This document shows, one piece after another, positions 50,428-64,000 of a stretch of DNA of 64,000 nt. The position numbers and the translations under genes are program-made. The stretch's first letter is position 1. Every line of letters begins with the position of its first letter. Where the stretch lies: contig NW_022145537.1 of assembly GCF_000002235.5 (NCBI RefSeq), positions 362,704 through 426,703 on the forward strand, given 5' to 3'. Under the pieces are notes generated by a model. The model saw nothing but the letters and a program-made list of their open reading frames with translations, searched no databases and was not told where the DNA came from. This DNA comes from Strongylocentrotus purpuratus (taxonomy: Eukaryota > Echinodermata > Echinoidea > Camarodonta > Strongylocentrotidae).

Positions 50428-50543
50428 CAGGCGCGGATCCAGGATTTCTTAGGGGAGGGGCCCAATTTTTTTTTTTTTGCTCCCGAAAATTTGAAAAACG
50501 CGCCGGCCAAAAATTCGCTCAGTGGGGGGGGGGGGGGGGGGGG

Positions 50544-50584
<41 letters not shown>

Positions 50585-50807
50585 AGGGGGGGGGGAGGGT
50601 GGTTGGAGGGGGGGAGGGGGGGGTGTGAACATTTTTTTTTTTGGTTTTGATCCTCAAAAAATTTCAATTTGCACCCCCCCCCCCCTTGAGCGCCAAGAGG
50701 GGGGGGGGGGGGGGGGCCCACCCCAAAAAAAGGTAAAAATCACGTGATTATACATGATTTTTTTCTCAAGGGGGGGGGCCGGGCCCCCCCCCCCTGATCC
50801 GCCACTG
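50428..50807. mobile_element. 380-bp poly-G-filled element with GCGGATC ends
   Basis: The left end CAGGCGCGGATCCAGG and right end CTGATCCGCCACTG form an imperfect inverted repeat. The interior is dominated by G runs (50524-50545 and 50547-50583, the latter 37 G) and C runs. Related left-end fragments (GCGGATCCAGAGG near 24152 and GTGGATCCAGGATTTGTTG near 59993) suggest a dispersed family. Pro-only minus-strand frames are artefacts. Confidence 0.65.
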
Positions 50808-53803
50808 CTGATAATACCTGATTGTTATTGAAGATGGAGTCAATTTTGACCCTACCTATAATAATTGTTCGCAATATCATTTCCCTCAAGTCTTCACACC
50901 ATGGCGTTGATGACCACTTGACAAGGTGTGCTGAACCTCAACTCGGAATGACCCACAAAATAATTGACCTCTGTAAATTATAAAACAGGTTGTATAGTAA
51001 GACACCTCCTGTCAATTGCGTAGTTCTTAGTACATGTCTTTACCCATTCGACACATGGTAAACTGCTGAGAGGATCTAGCACTATGGCATAAATACACAT
51101 ATCTGTATAAATGCATCTTAACAGGCCGCTTTGTAATATGTCACTAGAGAGAAGAAGTTGATTATACCATATCTAAGACGAATATCATTCGTTAATCTGC
51201 AATAGGTGGGTCGGGTCAATATATCTCGAGCTTCATCGCCAACGGATCAAGACACTCTTCCGTCATAAACAACCTTCCTCTAAAAAAGGCTACATTCTAC
51301 AGCGATCGTGCAATAACAAAGATCATGTTGGACAACATGCTTTCTGGTAAATCATTTTCTTTGACACAGAACCTAAAAGCACTTTTGCACTGTATTTTGC
51401 AGAATCACACGTCATCATGACGCAAGATCTTCCACGTAGTAAACAGTCAATTTGACTGATGAATTGTTGTTGTTGCTCGGTTGAACATACTCAAAATGAT
51501 TACATTGGAATACAATCATCAATGTGGTATTTCATTTATGATATAGCTGGCTTATTATCGCTTATCTAACGCTTTGAAGTGGATCTCCTACATCTCCATA
51601 CAATGATCAGACCACGGGCAGGTAGATCTCATCTTTTGTGGTGGCATGCTATACGAGATGAGTTGTTACCCAAGGCGCACACATGGGTCCGATCTTATTC
51701 TAAGATTAATTAGATACATATACGAAGTATGTGTAGAGAAAAAAGGAAAAGGAGATAAAGACGTCCACTACAAAAAAAAACGCTCGGATAAGGGATTTAC
51801 ACCGATACTACGAGAGATCGATTCCCAGGGGTGCACTGGTTTTTCAATCACATGTCAGGGTATTTTCACATTTGAAATCGTAAGGTAGGGTTCACAATAT
51901 CTTGATGACAGATTTTGTTGGTCGTCACTTTTTCACTCACGTGAGCACCTCATGTTCACGTAAAAGTAATGAAGTAAACTGATATTTTATTGATATTAAT
52001 ACATTTTAAAATACGAGAGTTATGAACCAGCTAAAGCAATTGTGCTTCTTTCTGAAGCCAAATGATTTCGAAATACTTCTGATTCCAGACACCCCCGATA
52101 CATAACCATGTTTTAAGAGTGTCTCCCTGAAGAATGCTTCTCATCATCGCTGACCATTTAAACTCGACCCTAAACATGGTGTATTTGATTGTAGACCACT
52201 ATTTTCCTTGGGAATAGGTTTCATTACATACTCAACAAAATTAAACAGGACGGATTTGATACCCTGATGCCGTGCCATAAGAAATCGACTTTTTTCAAAT
52301 GTTATCTCGTGTATCCTGTCTCTTCAGTCAAATGTATATTGTTACGCGAAATGAGAGGATGGAAGCCTTTTCAACAAATATAGTACAGACTCAGCTTTCT
52401 TATGGCAACATTCATGAAGTCTACCCCAACCCCCCACCCCCCCCCCATTCAATCAGCAGACAGAAACATTACGACATAACGACAAACTCAACAACAATGA
52501 CACAGCCCCAGACGTAAAAGGTTTCATTTCAACAAGAAGGAAAAAGTAGCCCATGGACTGTAAATCGATCAAGGTTTAAAGCGCAGCCTGTATAATTCCA
52601 ATGTTTTACCGCCAATTTCTCTAAAACGCTCTCCAGCCAGTGTGTCTGTTTATGAATGGGACTGCAGGTAAAAGTCCAATGAGATCGGTGTCTGAAATGA
52701 TGATTCTTACAGCTTACTCCAATTATTGTCGATTCCTGTTAAAAGGCAGAGCACATTGCAGATTAATTCAATTATCCATCTTTTATCCGGGCAAGCGCTC
52801 ATCCGAATTAGACGCAGATGCAGGAGCACTCAGGATAATGCTCCTAATGGACGAACAACTCATCTATCAAATCGTGTTTCATTGACACCCCTCCTCTCAA
52901 TTGTCATCCCCGACTTCAAGTAGTCTACCACCTTGACAACCTGTATGATAACTCACTTAATTTCCAGAAATAGAAAATGAGGAACATTATATTCAGACAA
53001 AGAGTTCTGTAATGCCTAATAATCCAACAAATTCTGATCGTGATATATAATCCAGGTTTCAATGATTTTATCCCTACCAACAAATAAATTTCAAACATTT
53101 TAGAGTTGATTTTTTTTTTTAAAGTATTAATCCTCACCGACAAATTTTTGTGTTACGGATTATTCAACTCATCGTTATATCGCATGGATAGTCTAAGATT
53201 TTACAATTTGGAAATTCGATGGTCTACATGTTAATGAATCTCAAAAAGTTTTGGAATATACAAGAAAACAGAGAATTCAACCTAACCTGTTCTCTTCATG
53301 CTTTTAAAATCTGATTGAAAATTCTATTTTAGATGCACCATGCACAATATATACATTAACACATCCATACCATGAACTCATTTTCCATTGATAAAATGCA
53401 ATTTGGCGAATGGCTCAAACGAACAAATGCCTATACTTTGGAGGCAATTTACAGAAAATGATGCAGGATAAACATGGCAGTCATGGAAGCCATTTTTTTT
53501 ATCTTAGGTATGGAGCGGCTGGAGCGTAACTTTTGAGTTTGGGATTCCTCCACAGATTTCTTGTCTTCAAATGATGCCTATTCCGAAAAGATCATAGGTA
53601 ATCTCCATGGATTATCCAAATCTTTTGAAAAAGTGCATACGTCGATGGCAGGCAATTATAACAAGTCATTCGAATCGCATTTATTTCGTCTATTGTGTAT
53701 TCATTATTCTGTAACTCAGTACTTTTGCCCTCATAGAGAAGTGTGTCCATGTGACTAGATTTAAACTTTCACCGAGAAAACGAAAGAGATAAGAAAGGGG
53801 TAT

Positions 53804-53846
<43 letters not shown>

Positions 53847-54313
53847 CAATAAACGAGAAAATCATCAAAATAGATTGGCCAGTATTGGGTTAGAAGTATA
53901 CAGATCGGGACATGAGAGAAACATATAGGTTAATAGAGTCTGGCTGAAGAAGTAAGACGGTTAAAAGAAAAAGAGAATCGTAAACGAAGTTCCATTACCC
54001 GAGCTAAATTAAAAACATTTTCTCGAGGCAAAACCATTAGTCACTTCCGAATATCTTCATTACAATTGTTTTTGTATGAAGGCAACTAACGATCGACCCA
54101 ATAAAATGAATGCGATCATTAGACTCACTATTCCCCTCCGAACCCAGTATCGAATGCTATTATCGAGTGTGTTTATACGCCCAAAAGCTATAATGCTTTT
54201 TAAAAGAAAGTTAGTCTGGAAGTTTCTTCAAGTTCTCCCCCATTACTACTGTCTGAAAATCAACTATACCCTCTAAACATGGACAAAAGGCTGTTATTAA
54301 TGGGAAGAAGGAT

Positions 54314-54356
<43 letters not shown>

Positions 54357-55876
54357 GCGGAGCGAGGGGCACCGAATGAAAAGCGAAATGAAAAACATTT
54401 TTTTATCGAAATTGGATTGACAAGCACGTCAAATATCTAGAAGGCATAAACCGTGACACACACACGTTTTATTCCCTTAATGTGTTTTCTATCGCTTGCC
54501 ACTAAGCTAATGGTTTTACAAGATATTTCAATTTATTGTAAGTATTACACGCCCTCAATCTCCCTGATGCATATCCGTGATCCCCAGGCCCAATCTAAAA
54601 AACGTGCACCAAATTGATTGTCAGGCTCCACAATACCCCTTCCCCCTTCTTTATTCATTTATATTTCATCTTAATTCGTCATCTGGAATAGTAACGATTA
54701 CGACCCATTTCCCATCTAATTCTGTCAGGGTGTTGTTACCCTTTCTTCTGATCTATTACAAAGGGGGCAGCGCCCAGGGTATGACGCTGTTGAAAAGTTT
54801 TAAAAGGTCGTTATGATGAGGAAAACAGTACTGCGTGCAAAATCAACCCATCATATTTCAATAGATCATTTGCCTGACATCACTGTGTCATGTTTTGAAT
54901 CAAAACAAAGCCACTGAAATGATTGTAGGTACAGAAAGAAAATCCACCATGATCTCTTTAATTTTGCATGATTTGCTTATGAGACGCCATCTAAAACATC
55001 TACAATGTTAAATGTTTGATGTTGTGTAAAAAAAAAGACAGGGTACGTATTCATGATCATAATCAATAAACCTCTTCCGCTTTCATCCGCGTCAACGGTA
55101 TGAATGCAACTCGGAGACGGACAACATAATCTTCATCGATAAATGTGAACCACAGAGGAAAAAAAAAAAAAACAACAACACAACAAATTACCAAAGGGGA
55201 TGGTAAAAGAGGGAAATGCGCAGGGTAGTGTGAATGGACAGCGCGACAAAAAAAAATCTTGACGTTAACATACCTCATGACCTGTTCACATTTAATAGCT
55301 TGATATGTGTCTCTATTTTACATCAGCAAAATATAACTTTTCAACAAAAAGATTATACACAAGGTTCCCAACTGAGCACTACATTTCTTTCATAATTTCT
55401 ACTAATAAAGCTCACGTAACATTATTGAGATCAGCATTTCAAATGGAAACATATGCAATAGCTATCACCCGCCATACATGAATATAAAGTGTAATGTACT
55501 CTTTCCGTGAAGGGAGAAAATGGTGGCATTTTGGTGGATCAATTAAAATCCACCGTTTTAATGGTTGAGTGGCGTTCACGTCTGCAGCAATCACGACGAC
55601 TGAGAACCGTTCTCTCTTATGAGTGGAAAACACATAAGATACGAAAATACTGCCGCCAAAATGTGTCCTTTTCATTTTCTAAAGAGGAAGACAATTCACA
55701 GCTCTAAAATGAGACATGCATACATAATGAAACAGAGAAGTATCAATGGATGGAGAGGGAAAACGACAGGGGGCACATAGTCTGTCGATGAAACCATAAA
55801 ATGGTGAGACGGCCATAGGGTGGGAAGTATATATGTGGGTGAATGTGTGGGTGTGTGTGTGTCTAATATATATCAT

Positions 55877-55913
<37 letters not shown>

Positions 55914-57757
55914 AGAAAAGTTTATAGAGAGTTTATGAGAAAGGGGGAAGGAAAGGAAGAGAGAGAGAGAGAGAGAGAGGTCTAGAGAGAGTGTGAGGAG
56001 AAGAGGAAGGGTAGAGAAGTGCATTATCCATATACACCAACAATTGAAACCAGGCATTTCAGTCTAAATTGTACGCGTAATTGGATAAAAGGAAGGCCCG
56101 GAGGCAACGAGATCTGAGTAGAAACATGGTTTATAATCTTACATCTGCAAAGTCGATACATTGAGGAGCTATAGTCGTCGTCAGCATTATCTCTTATCCG
56201 CCGCATCAACTTAGATTACAGCACACCTCCTATAGGACCTGTTAGCCATCAAGAATACATGAGCAATACCAAAAACAACGCCATCAGCTCACCATGCCTG
56301 TTTCCGATGATGTACTTTTGATGGTATTTTGAAATATACACAAACATCCTCGCAGAATACACAGATATTACTCATAACAATGAACCAAGATAATCGCCCA
56401 AACATCCCTTAGTAATTTGACGCTTCAGACAGTTCCGTTTAAGTGTTTTGGGGGTATCACATTTAACAGTCTGTCTCTGTTGAACATTTAGAGAAATTTG
56501 AAGCATCATTATGATAGAGTAACATTTTCTTTTCGTTAAAACTACAGTTTTTCACGTACAATGATGCAGTTTTCCTATTTTTGTTCATTGGATATAGTAT
56601 CGTCATGACTTTACTTTCAGAAGTTACCACGGTACGCTGGCAAACCCCAAACAAATTGAAATAAAAAATAGTTAATGAATAAGTCTATTTATTCATCATA
56701 TTACCACGTTTCTTTGTATGTACATCACTGGGAAATGTAGGTTAACTGGAATATCAACCGGTGTCCTAAATATCTCTTAGACCTTAATTCATTATTACGT
56801 TTTAAAATGATGAGGTAAATACTTATAAGGAAAGGAAGGGGATATTCATTATTTTAGCGTGTCAGTATTGGTCATCCCCTTTGATATGCCGGGGAAAATA
56901 TCATCCTTATCCTCCTTTTTATTCCCTAATGTCTCGTTCTGATGTTCAAATATAGAGTTACGTAAATAGACATTCGATAATGTATGTTATTCAAGTTTGG
57001 TCACCGGGAAGGGAAGGAGCTAGTTTGCTTCAATGCACAAAATGCTGATGCCGCTGGGAAAATCTAGTTCATTGTATTTTACATATCGGTTTGATTTCCG
57101 TAAGTGCGCCATTGTCAGTTCTGTTTATTCCAAATGTCTCAATAGCATGGCTTAATGCCAGCGATTCCTCACGGGCAACCCACGCTGATTAACAAATTTA
57201 TCTTTCTGACAATCTAGCAACAGTGTCCTTTTTAATTCCTCTTTTATATAAAGCAGGATAATTCAATAATATGGGGACGCCGTTTTCGTCTGGTCATAAC
57301 TCCTTGGTCTGGTTAAACAAATTTAAAAAGTTGTGATCAACAAAGTGACATTTTAAAAATTAGATTAACAAATAGCTCAAGTATACTGTTGCGGCATGGT
57401 CATAGGCTCATATAGTCCAGAAAATAGTCTTATTAAAATAAAATCAGGATAAGGATCCTTTAGAGTAACTTGTTCACTACAAGTAGAACACCAACAAGAG
57501 TCACAGCAGAAGGCGGACAGATGTTGAATACAAAACAAGGGATGAACCATGTAAACACAATTACTCGAGTTCTTATCTCATTATGTAAACACCTTAACGG
57601 ACTTAAAAAATCAACCTCAGGCAATTTAAATGGCCTCTTCCATAACTTTTAAAGAAAAAAAAATGTGCAAGTATTAAAATGACATCAGATCGTGGTTTCT
57701 GGGTAGGCAAAAAGAACACCGTTTACTTTTATTTCTTGATAGTCGTTGCGATCGTGC
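50808..57757. other. Non-coding with GA and GT microsatellites
   Basis: GA repeats lie at about 53807-53837, 54318-54352 and 55880-55910, with GT near 55845-55861. Open frames (for example 51646-51888 and 52640-52885) have no recognisable domain or splice context. I see no gene. Confidence 0.6.
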
Positions 57758-58147
57758 TTAAAGATAAACTTGAGTTCTGGTAAAAAAAGAAAATGAATTC
57801 TCACAGAATCTAACAAAACTTACACTGAATGTTCAAGATTACAAATAAATGTCATGTGCCAAACAATTTTGAAAGAAAATGTATACTGGCTGAGTAATGA
57901 GCATAGAAAGATAAGGAAATCAGGGTAGTACCAGCCCCGACACCATGTGTGTTGTCCCATATACATCTTTCTGTGTAAGTGATTGTTACTTTACCAAGGC
58001 TCTGCCAAATTTATGATGATTTTGATGACTCCAGAACCTTGCATTACACACCATTACTTACATGCTATATGATCAACTTTTCTAATCCATTCCACACCTT
58101 TTCTTTCACAATGCAATCGCATTACCAGTACTAAAGTTTATCTTTAA
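57758..58147. mobile_element. TTAA MITE, copy 2 (diverged)
   Basis: Starts TTAAAGATAAACTTGAGTTC and ends AAGTTTATCTTTAA. The right half (GTCCCATATACATCTTTCTG, then CTTTCACAATGCAATCGCAT) matches copies 1 and 3 well; the left half is more diverged. Confidence 0.85.
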
Positions 58148-59539
58148 AACAAATTGAGCGCGACATCATTGTTGCAATTGCAAATCATTTGCAAGAAAAG
58201 ACACATCCATTACATCTTCGATAATCAGCCCTTGCTTCAACGCGTTGCTAGCATTCACGACCACTTTAATAAAAACGGACACCTTTTTCTGAAACGAATC
58301 ACGTGGTCCAGAGGCCTTCATTCAATCGGTCGATAGTGATCATGTGACATTGTCTCGAGTGGATAGCGTAACTTCTTGACTGACGTGTAGCTGAGGGATG
58401 ACTTTTTAACAAAATGCTGCACGGGCAGATGGAGAAATGTCATAAAGGATGGGGGCGAAATGTAGGAACGATTTTTCGTTTCCAGACATACCCTCCCACC
58501 CCAATTGATTTTAAACGTCCAAACATCAGCATCCAAAACTCGACTTACGGGTATGAGGGTTACTGGGAACATTATTTCCATTAAACAACAATTCCCCCAC
58601 AGAAATGGAGAGGATGGCCATCCCGGCGGGATTTAGCCGGTCATAGACCTTATCCCTCAAAATAATGTCGCAGAAAGCAATGACCATGATGATAGAGAAA
58701 ATGGATAATCGTTAAAAAGAACTTATACAGAGAGCATTCAACGGGGGACGAGTACCCAAGGCGAGTTAGATATTCTTAATTGCAAGAACAGAATAACATC
58801 ATTAGCTTATGGTTCATGGGACTCGATGGTTATCAAACAGTATGTCTATTGCCTTGAACTTACCGTAATAGACCTTTTTGGATACTACGATGAAGAGTAA
58901 GAACATCATTCCTTATACATGTCCTCGCTTCGATGGTTATATCATCATCTAGCGATGTGGTAAATACAACGAATAATTGATAATGTTATTCTTATCTCCT
59001 GGGCACACACAACACAACACACAAACACAGTGCTAACAATATGTCCTGGTCACAACACCATTGGTGTGGAATGTTAATATTATAGTAGTAGTAGAAGTAG
59101 AAGTAGTAGTAGTAGTAGTAGTAGAAGTAGTAGTAGGAGTAGTAGTAGATAGTATTATTTGTTATTATCATCCACACTTATCAAATCCCTTTTTTCTTGA
59201 AGACGGCTCTTACGCCAGTATGATACTCAATATGTTTCCATTCTAATTCTCATCCTGATAGAGCAATATATATGCATTGAAAACGTTCTCATTACCATCA
59301 CTAAGTAAATCGATCTGCGCAATATCAGATCAAATATTACAGAGGGAGTGAGTGAGTGATCAATCTTCATTCATGGAATGAAAATGGTACAAAAACATGA
59401 CTTTGGGGGGAAATGGTGAGGGATTATGAATGAGGATAGAATGGAAGAGTGTATGCATGTGTTTGTGACGGTGAAGACGTAATTTGTGTGTGTGTGTGGG
59501 TGTGTGTGTATGTGCGCGTGTGTGGGTGAATGTGTTTCG

Positions 59540-59577
<38 letters not shown>

Positions 59578-62500
59578 TGATAGAGAGATTGAAGCATACT
59601 GTTTTAGAGTCTAAATTTAGACAAAATATGCTACAAAAGATCCCGTGGTCTGCATTTAGGTTGCTCCAGAATGCTAATTCTGAATTTGAAGACCTCAAGA
59701 ACCGACTTGACTTTCCGGGACGAATTTGATAGGATTCTGTAAGATGAAGTATTTGGTAAATAGAAGTTGTCAATCTCAGTTGACTGAGCGGTATAAGGTT
59801 ATCTTCAGCCGTCCAATATTCAGAACCCCCAAAAGCCTCACCAGAGTATGTGCAATGTATTCAAGATGTGTTTATCTTTTCCGCTTCAAGTATTAGATGT
59901 GTCAGGTGTCAAGGGCAGGGTCTTGAGCAACTAGATCCGAGACTATATGTTTGGAATTATTCGTTCCATTTTTAGAAACAGGTAACATCAGAGGTGGATC
60001 CAGGATTTGTTGACAGCGAGCATTAAAAAAACAAAGGTGGCAAACTAGTAACAAAAGGTTATCGTATTTTGTGAGGCACAATCTTGTTTAAAAAGTGTAT
60101 GACAGGAAAATTACAATATCCGGGAGTGCGTGTGCGCACAAGTATATTTTTGTATTCAGATGACAAATAATGCATGCAAACATCTCTCTCTCTCTCTCTC
60201 TCTTCAATCCCAACTCCTCAGAAATGAATGCAGACAAAGTAAAGTTAGCAAGAAGTGAACCAAATAAGAACATGTACAATAGCGTAGCCATGTAAGTGTG
60301 CTAACATAGTTACAGCAAAGATGTATCTAGTTGGAAGCAGTTTTCAGCATAACTGGATTTTGCTTGTACCATTATCACATTACTTGCGCTTCATCTTCCA
60401 TGCATTACGCCATTTCTACTTCAATATCATTCATCTGACATTTTTGGCCTTCAACGTACACAAAAAGAATAGGGAAAACATGTTTTTTCGCGTTCGTTGT
60501 ACTGCAAACTAAGAATTTATGATCTTTGACTATCATAATCAACTAGCGCTTTTTACATTAAAAATTTAAACGGTAAGGGATTAACTTCTACAATTCCAGA
60601 TATTTGATTTTCATACTATATAACTTCGATAATATAAGAAGTTCTAGAAGTTGATATATTGATTACAATATAACAGGTTGATGATGGTACTGGAAACTTA
60701 AACGACAAACAGGAAGGGTATGATCTGATATGAAAATAACGAGACAAAACGTATTGGCCTAAAAAATATATTTAAAAATATCAGTATCAAGGAAATAAAA
60801 ATATGTTGACATTTTTCTATTTCAAATTACCATGATGTTATGAATGAACAACTTATTCCTGCAAAAAGTTCGCGTGCACAAACAAGAATCTCGATAACAA
60901 CTCAATCAATAACTCCGGTCAATATTTCCATCTTATTCTAGACATGGTATTTCCAATATGAAGATCCCCTCATAGAAGCAATCATAACGAGAGATAACGC
61001 GGCCGCTTGTCACGAGTCTTAATCTTTATCAAGTATTCTCTTTGAAATGTCGACAACACAATGATTGTGCTTAAGGCTGTATCTTTAATCTCATTACTTG
61101 TTAATTGACCCCCCCCCTCCCCCCAAAAAAAACAAAAAACAAAAACAAAAACAAACAACACATCGCTGCATTGGGGCAGAGATATGTTAGAGGTGCGTTA
61201 GGAGTGGCGAATTCACATAAACCCCTCCTACACATGTATTACGACTTTGAAGAAAAATAATTAGTTGTTTTCACGATAACACCGGATTGTATTTGGGGCT
61301 ACAATGAGTGGATTTTCGAAGTACATTCGGAGAGACAAGTCAAATGTCAAATCTATTTCTATACAAAAAACAAGAACCCTAGAATGGCTGTAAACGCATC
61401 ATAATTATGTTCTTCCATTCGTCTGTACCGAATTCCTACCTAAACTTGTTCAAGCAAATAATTGTGTCCAAGTGAAAAACATGTTGTTTTGTTATAATGG
61501 GTATGAACATTTTCCATCAATTATATCCCCGAGGTACGGAGAGGTGGATGAAGATTGAACTGCTACCGTGCACTATATAATGATGCATGCAAGCATAATC
61601 TGAACTAAGCACTTTGGAATGAGAGAGATAGAGGGAGGGGAGAGAGGGGGAGGGGGAGGGGGAAAATTGGGATGGCGAAAGAGAGAGAGCGGTAGGGGTG
61701 ATGGGGGCGGGTTAAAGGTAATAGGATGAGAGATAGGGTGAGGGACGGGACGGTACAGGAAGACAAAGATAAAGAGAGCGAGTGAAAGAGAGAGATAGAG
61801 ACAGACAGACAGACAGACAAAGATACGGACAGAGGGAGAGATAGAGAGATTAAGTTAAGAGCACAAAAGAGGCAACAAATAAATAATTTCGTTACCAAGT
61901 TGTAACTCTCACATAATATTGCACGTAAACAATATTTCTTTCATACCCCCTTCCCCCCCCCCCCCCCCCTTCCTCCAAGAAAATATAAGAAATCATCCAG
62001 TGGGTTGCGCGGCGCCTTCGTGACTGTATACATTCGATGAGAAGTTGAGGTTTAATGCGTATTCTCTGAGGCACACACGGTACCCATGCCACATTGCTCA
62101 CGTCACGTCATAGCATTAATTCCCCGCAGGCCCTCACCAAGTCATGATGTAGATGTTAAAGCAGAAGATGGTATTGATGTGCGACCGCAGGGATACGCGC
62201 ACTTGATCAAAAGGTCATTGACCTTTTACGTGGGATTCCTCGCCATGGGAATGTGGTATGCATATTAAATATGAGGGAGATCAAGGGAAATTATGAAATT
62301 GTTAATTTGTTTAGGTATCATGAAGTAGTCCTGTGACTAGTTTAACCTTAGGAATTGCGCTACCGCCAAAGCACGATAGAGGTCTAGATGGGTTGATGAT
62401 GTGAAAAATACAAGATCAAGTTGTCTTTCCCCCAATGACGGCCCAATTAAAAAAAAAAAACATTGCAACAATCCTTCTTCAAATCAATTCTTACTGACTA

Positions 62501-63551
62501 CTACAGTACTAATTGCCTCTTTGAAGACATTCACAGATGATGGTTGTCGTTTACAAAAGAATGCTACTTCATTCATCATTCGATAGAGAAAAAGTAAATG
62601 AGAACGAAAGTGAAACTGGGGAGGGAAAGAGGTGTGAGGGGGAAATGAACGACCGGAGAGGGTGACGGGTCTGTATGCCTAACAACGAAACGGAGGAAAT
62701 AGATGAATGCTGAAGGTCCATAGCAAGAGAGTAAGAGTGACGGAAGAGAGAGAGAGAGAGAGAATCGGGTGATGATGAGGCGAAAAAAATAGATGATTTG
62801 TGAGGGTTCGCAGACCGATTCATCACCATGTCCTTATTGATTTATCGGGAATATAAATGAGAGACGATTCCTTGGAGTATTGCAATGAAAGTGGTTAAGG
62901 TAGCGAAGAGTCCTCGAAGAAAATTCAACTCGCTGACACTCACAAGACAAAAACAAAACATGAAGATGGATGGCTTAAAGATGAAGCCATATACCCATCC
63001 CCTCTATAACTCCATCCCCAACGAGTTGATATCATGATCCATAGAGCCCCCCCCCCCCTCCCCCCGACCCTCTCTCAATGAAAAATGATTTAGATGTAGG
63101 AATTGCAGAAGAAAATTAAAGTTAAAATGAACTGTTCAGCTTCGGTTTGAAATAAATAATTGCTTTAAGGGACTCAGTGGGTTTTTTTTCAAGCCATTGC
63201 TCATAGTTCCTCTACGCCCTTAATATTTTGATCAGCGATTAATAATTTAATGGCATTTTGTTTTTTTGCAAAGAATAATAATTTAGGAATCGAACATTGT
63301 AATAAGTGTTTTCTAATCTAATCAATGAATGTATTAATCGAAGATAATAACGGTTTGATGAAAGCTTCTATATTCAATAATAAGAGACACTCATCTATCG
63401 TACACATAGTTTTGATACATAAAAGATTGTATTGACTCAGCAATGTAATTAAACTTCTCTTCAAAATTTCCATATACACGAAATAATAATCTTCAAGTAT
63501 AACCTGTGAATATGTTTTATAGTTAAAGAACCATTCCAAATATGAACACGA
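58148..63551. other. Non-coding with several microsatellites
   Basis: Contains (GTA)n at about 59083-59150, (GT)n then (GA)n at about 59484-59568, CT at about 60183-60203, a GA/GACA-rich stretch at about 61620-61850, poly-C at about 61957-61969 and GA at about 62744-62762. A GTGGATCCAGG fragment lies near 59993. No supported gene. Confidence 0.6.
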
Positions 63552-63934
63552 CTTGAAGAGAAGGTTGAGTTCTGGGAAGAGGTGAAAAATAATTTGTGGG
63601 CATTATCATTCTTATTATGCAAGTGTGGAAGAACATCAAATGAGACATGTTCCCTTAAAAGCATGGCTCTTCAAATGCCTTTATATTTTAAATATGTCAT
63701 GTAACTCGTAAAACTCAGGGGGGGGGTAGGTTTTTTTACGCCACGTGTTCGTGTAGTCCCAAATACATCTTTCTGTGTACAGTGTAACTTTAGCCAAATT
63801 TCTTATCATTTTGATGATTCCAGAACCTAGCAATACACACAAATTATGCTAGATGATCAACCTTTTCTGGTCGATTTCACACCCTTTCTTTCACAATGCA
63901 ATCGCATGACCTGAACTCAACTTCATCTTTAAAT
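63552..63934. mobile_element. TTAA MITE, copy 3
   Basis: Begins near 63554 with GAAGAGAAGGTTGAGTTCTG and ends CTGAACTCAACTTCATCTTT followed by AA. It is collinear with copy 1 over nearly its whole length, with a poly-G insertion near 63718-63726. The left TTAA is degraded. Confidence 0.87.
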
Positions 63935-64000
63935 TTACTTTCCACGCTACTTCTGAAATCATCTTCCCACATCCTTCCTTTTTTAAGGGGGGGGGGGGTA
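63935..64000. other. Window edge with poly-G
   Basis: Short unassigned sequence ending in a G run (63988-63998) cut by the window. Confidence 0.6.

Noticed and set aside
50385..50721. Poly-proline minus-strand frames
   Set aside because: Translation of poly-G runs.
52640..52923. Overlapping plus-strand frames of 65-81 codons
   Set aside because: Short, no domain, no splice pattern and no neighbouring exons.

Overview
The window looks like eukaryotic, animal, non-vertebrate nuclear DNA. It is AT-rich and gene-poor, and it carries one multi-exon gene with GT-AG introns, a large satellite block, many short inverted-repeat transposons, and very many homopolymer G/C and (GA)n tracts. The gene is a glycoprotein-hormone-type receptor. 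The repeat landscape (TTAA-flanked MITEs, long poly-G runs, a tRNA-like SINE) is what I would expect of an echinoderm, most likely a sea urchin. That species-level guess is an inference, not a proof.

Layout: (1) 1-9408 is a tandem array of a ~176-bp satellite monomer with higher-order duplications and degenerate edge copies. (2) 9409-12323 is an (ATCAC)n-like array split by a 2.2-kb element (9579-11787) that has CCAGGGGCG ends, a long polypurine tract and about ten ~110-bp hairpin-bearing repeats. (3) 12324-17039 is non-coding, with a 302-bp TA-flanked MITE; part of it may be the receptor 3' UTR. (4) 17040-33496, minus strand, is a leucine-rich-repeat G-protein-coupled receptor of type A (FSHR/LHCGR/TSHR/LGR1 family). 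I reconstruct seven LRR exons and one large terminal exon, all joined by phase-2 introns, plus a probable LRRNT exon. (5) 33497-64000 is upstream/intergenic DNA with no convincing gene. It holds at least five MITE copies from two TTAA-targeting families, a poly-G-filled element, microsatellites and several short diverged tandem duplications.

The receptor is the only protein-coding gene I can support. Its exons spell an N-terminal Cys/LRR domain, an SHCCAF hinge box, a sulfotyrosine-like DYSDVQC box, a seven-helix domain with ERW and NPFLY motifs, and an unusually long C-tail. The tail carries a DSGIQS phosphodegron-like motif and a terminal ETVL PDZ-ligand-like motif. The open frames inside the satellite and in the GA/CT, poly-G or GGT tracts are consequences of repeat structure and are not annotated as genes.
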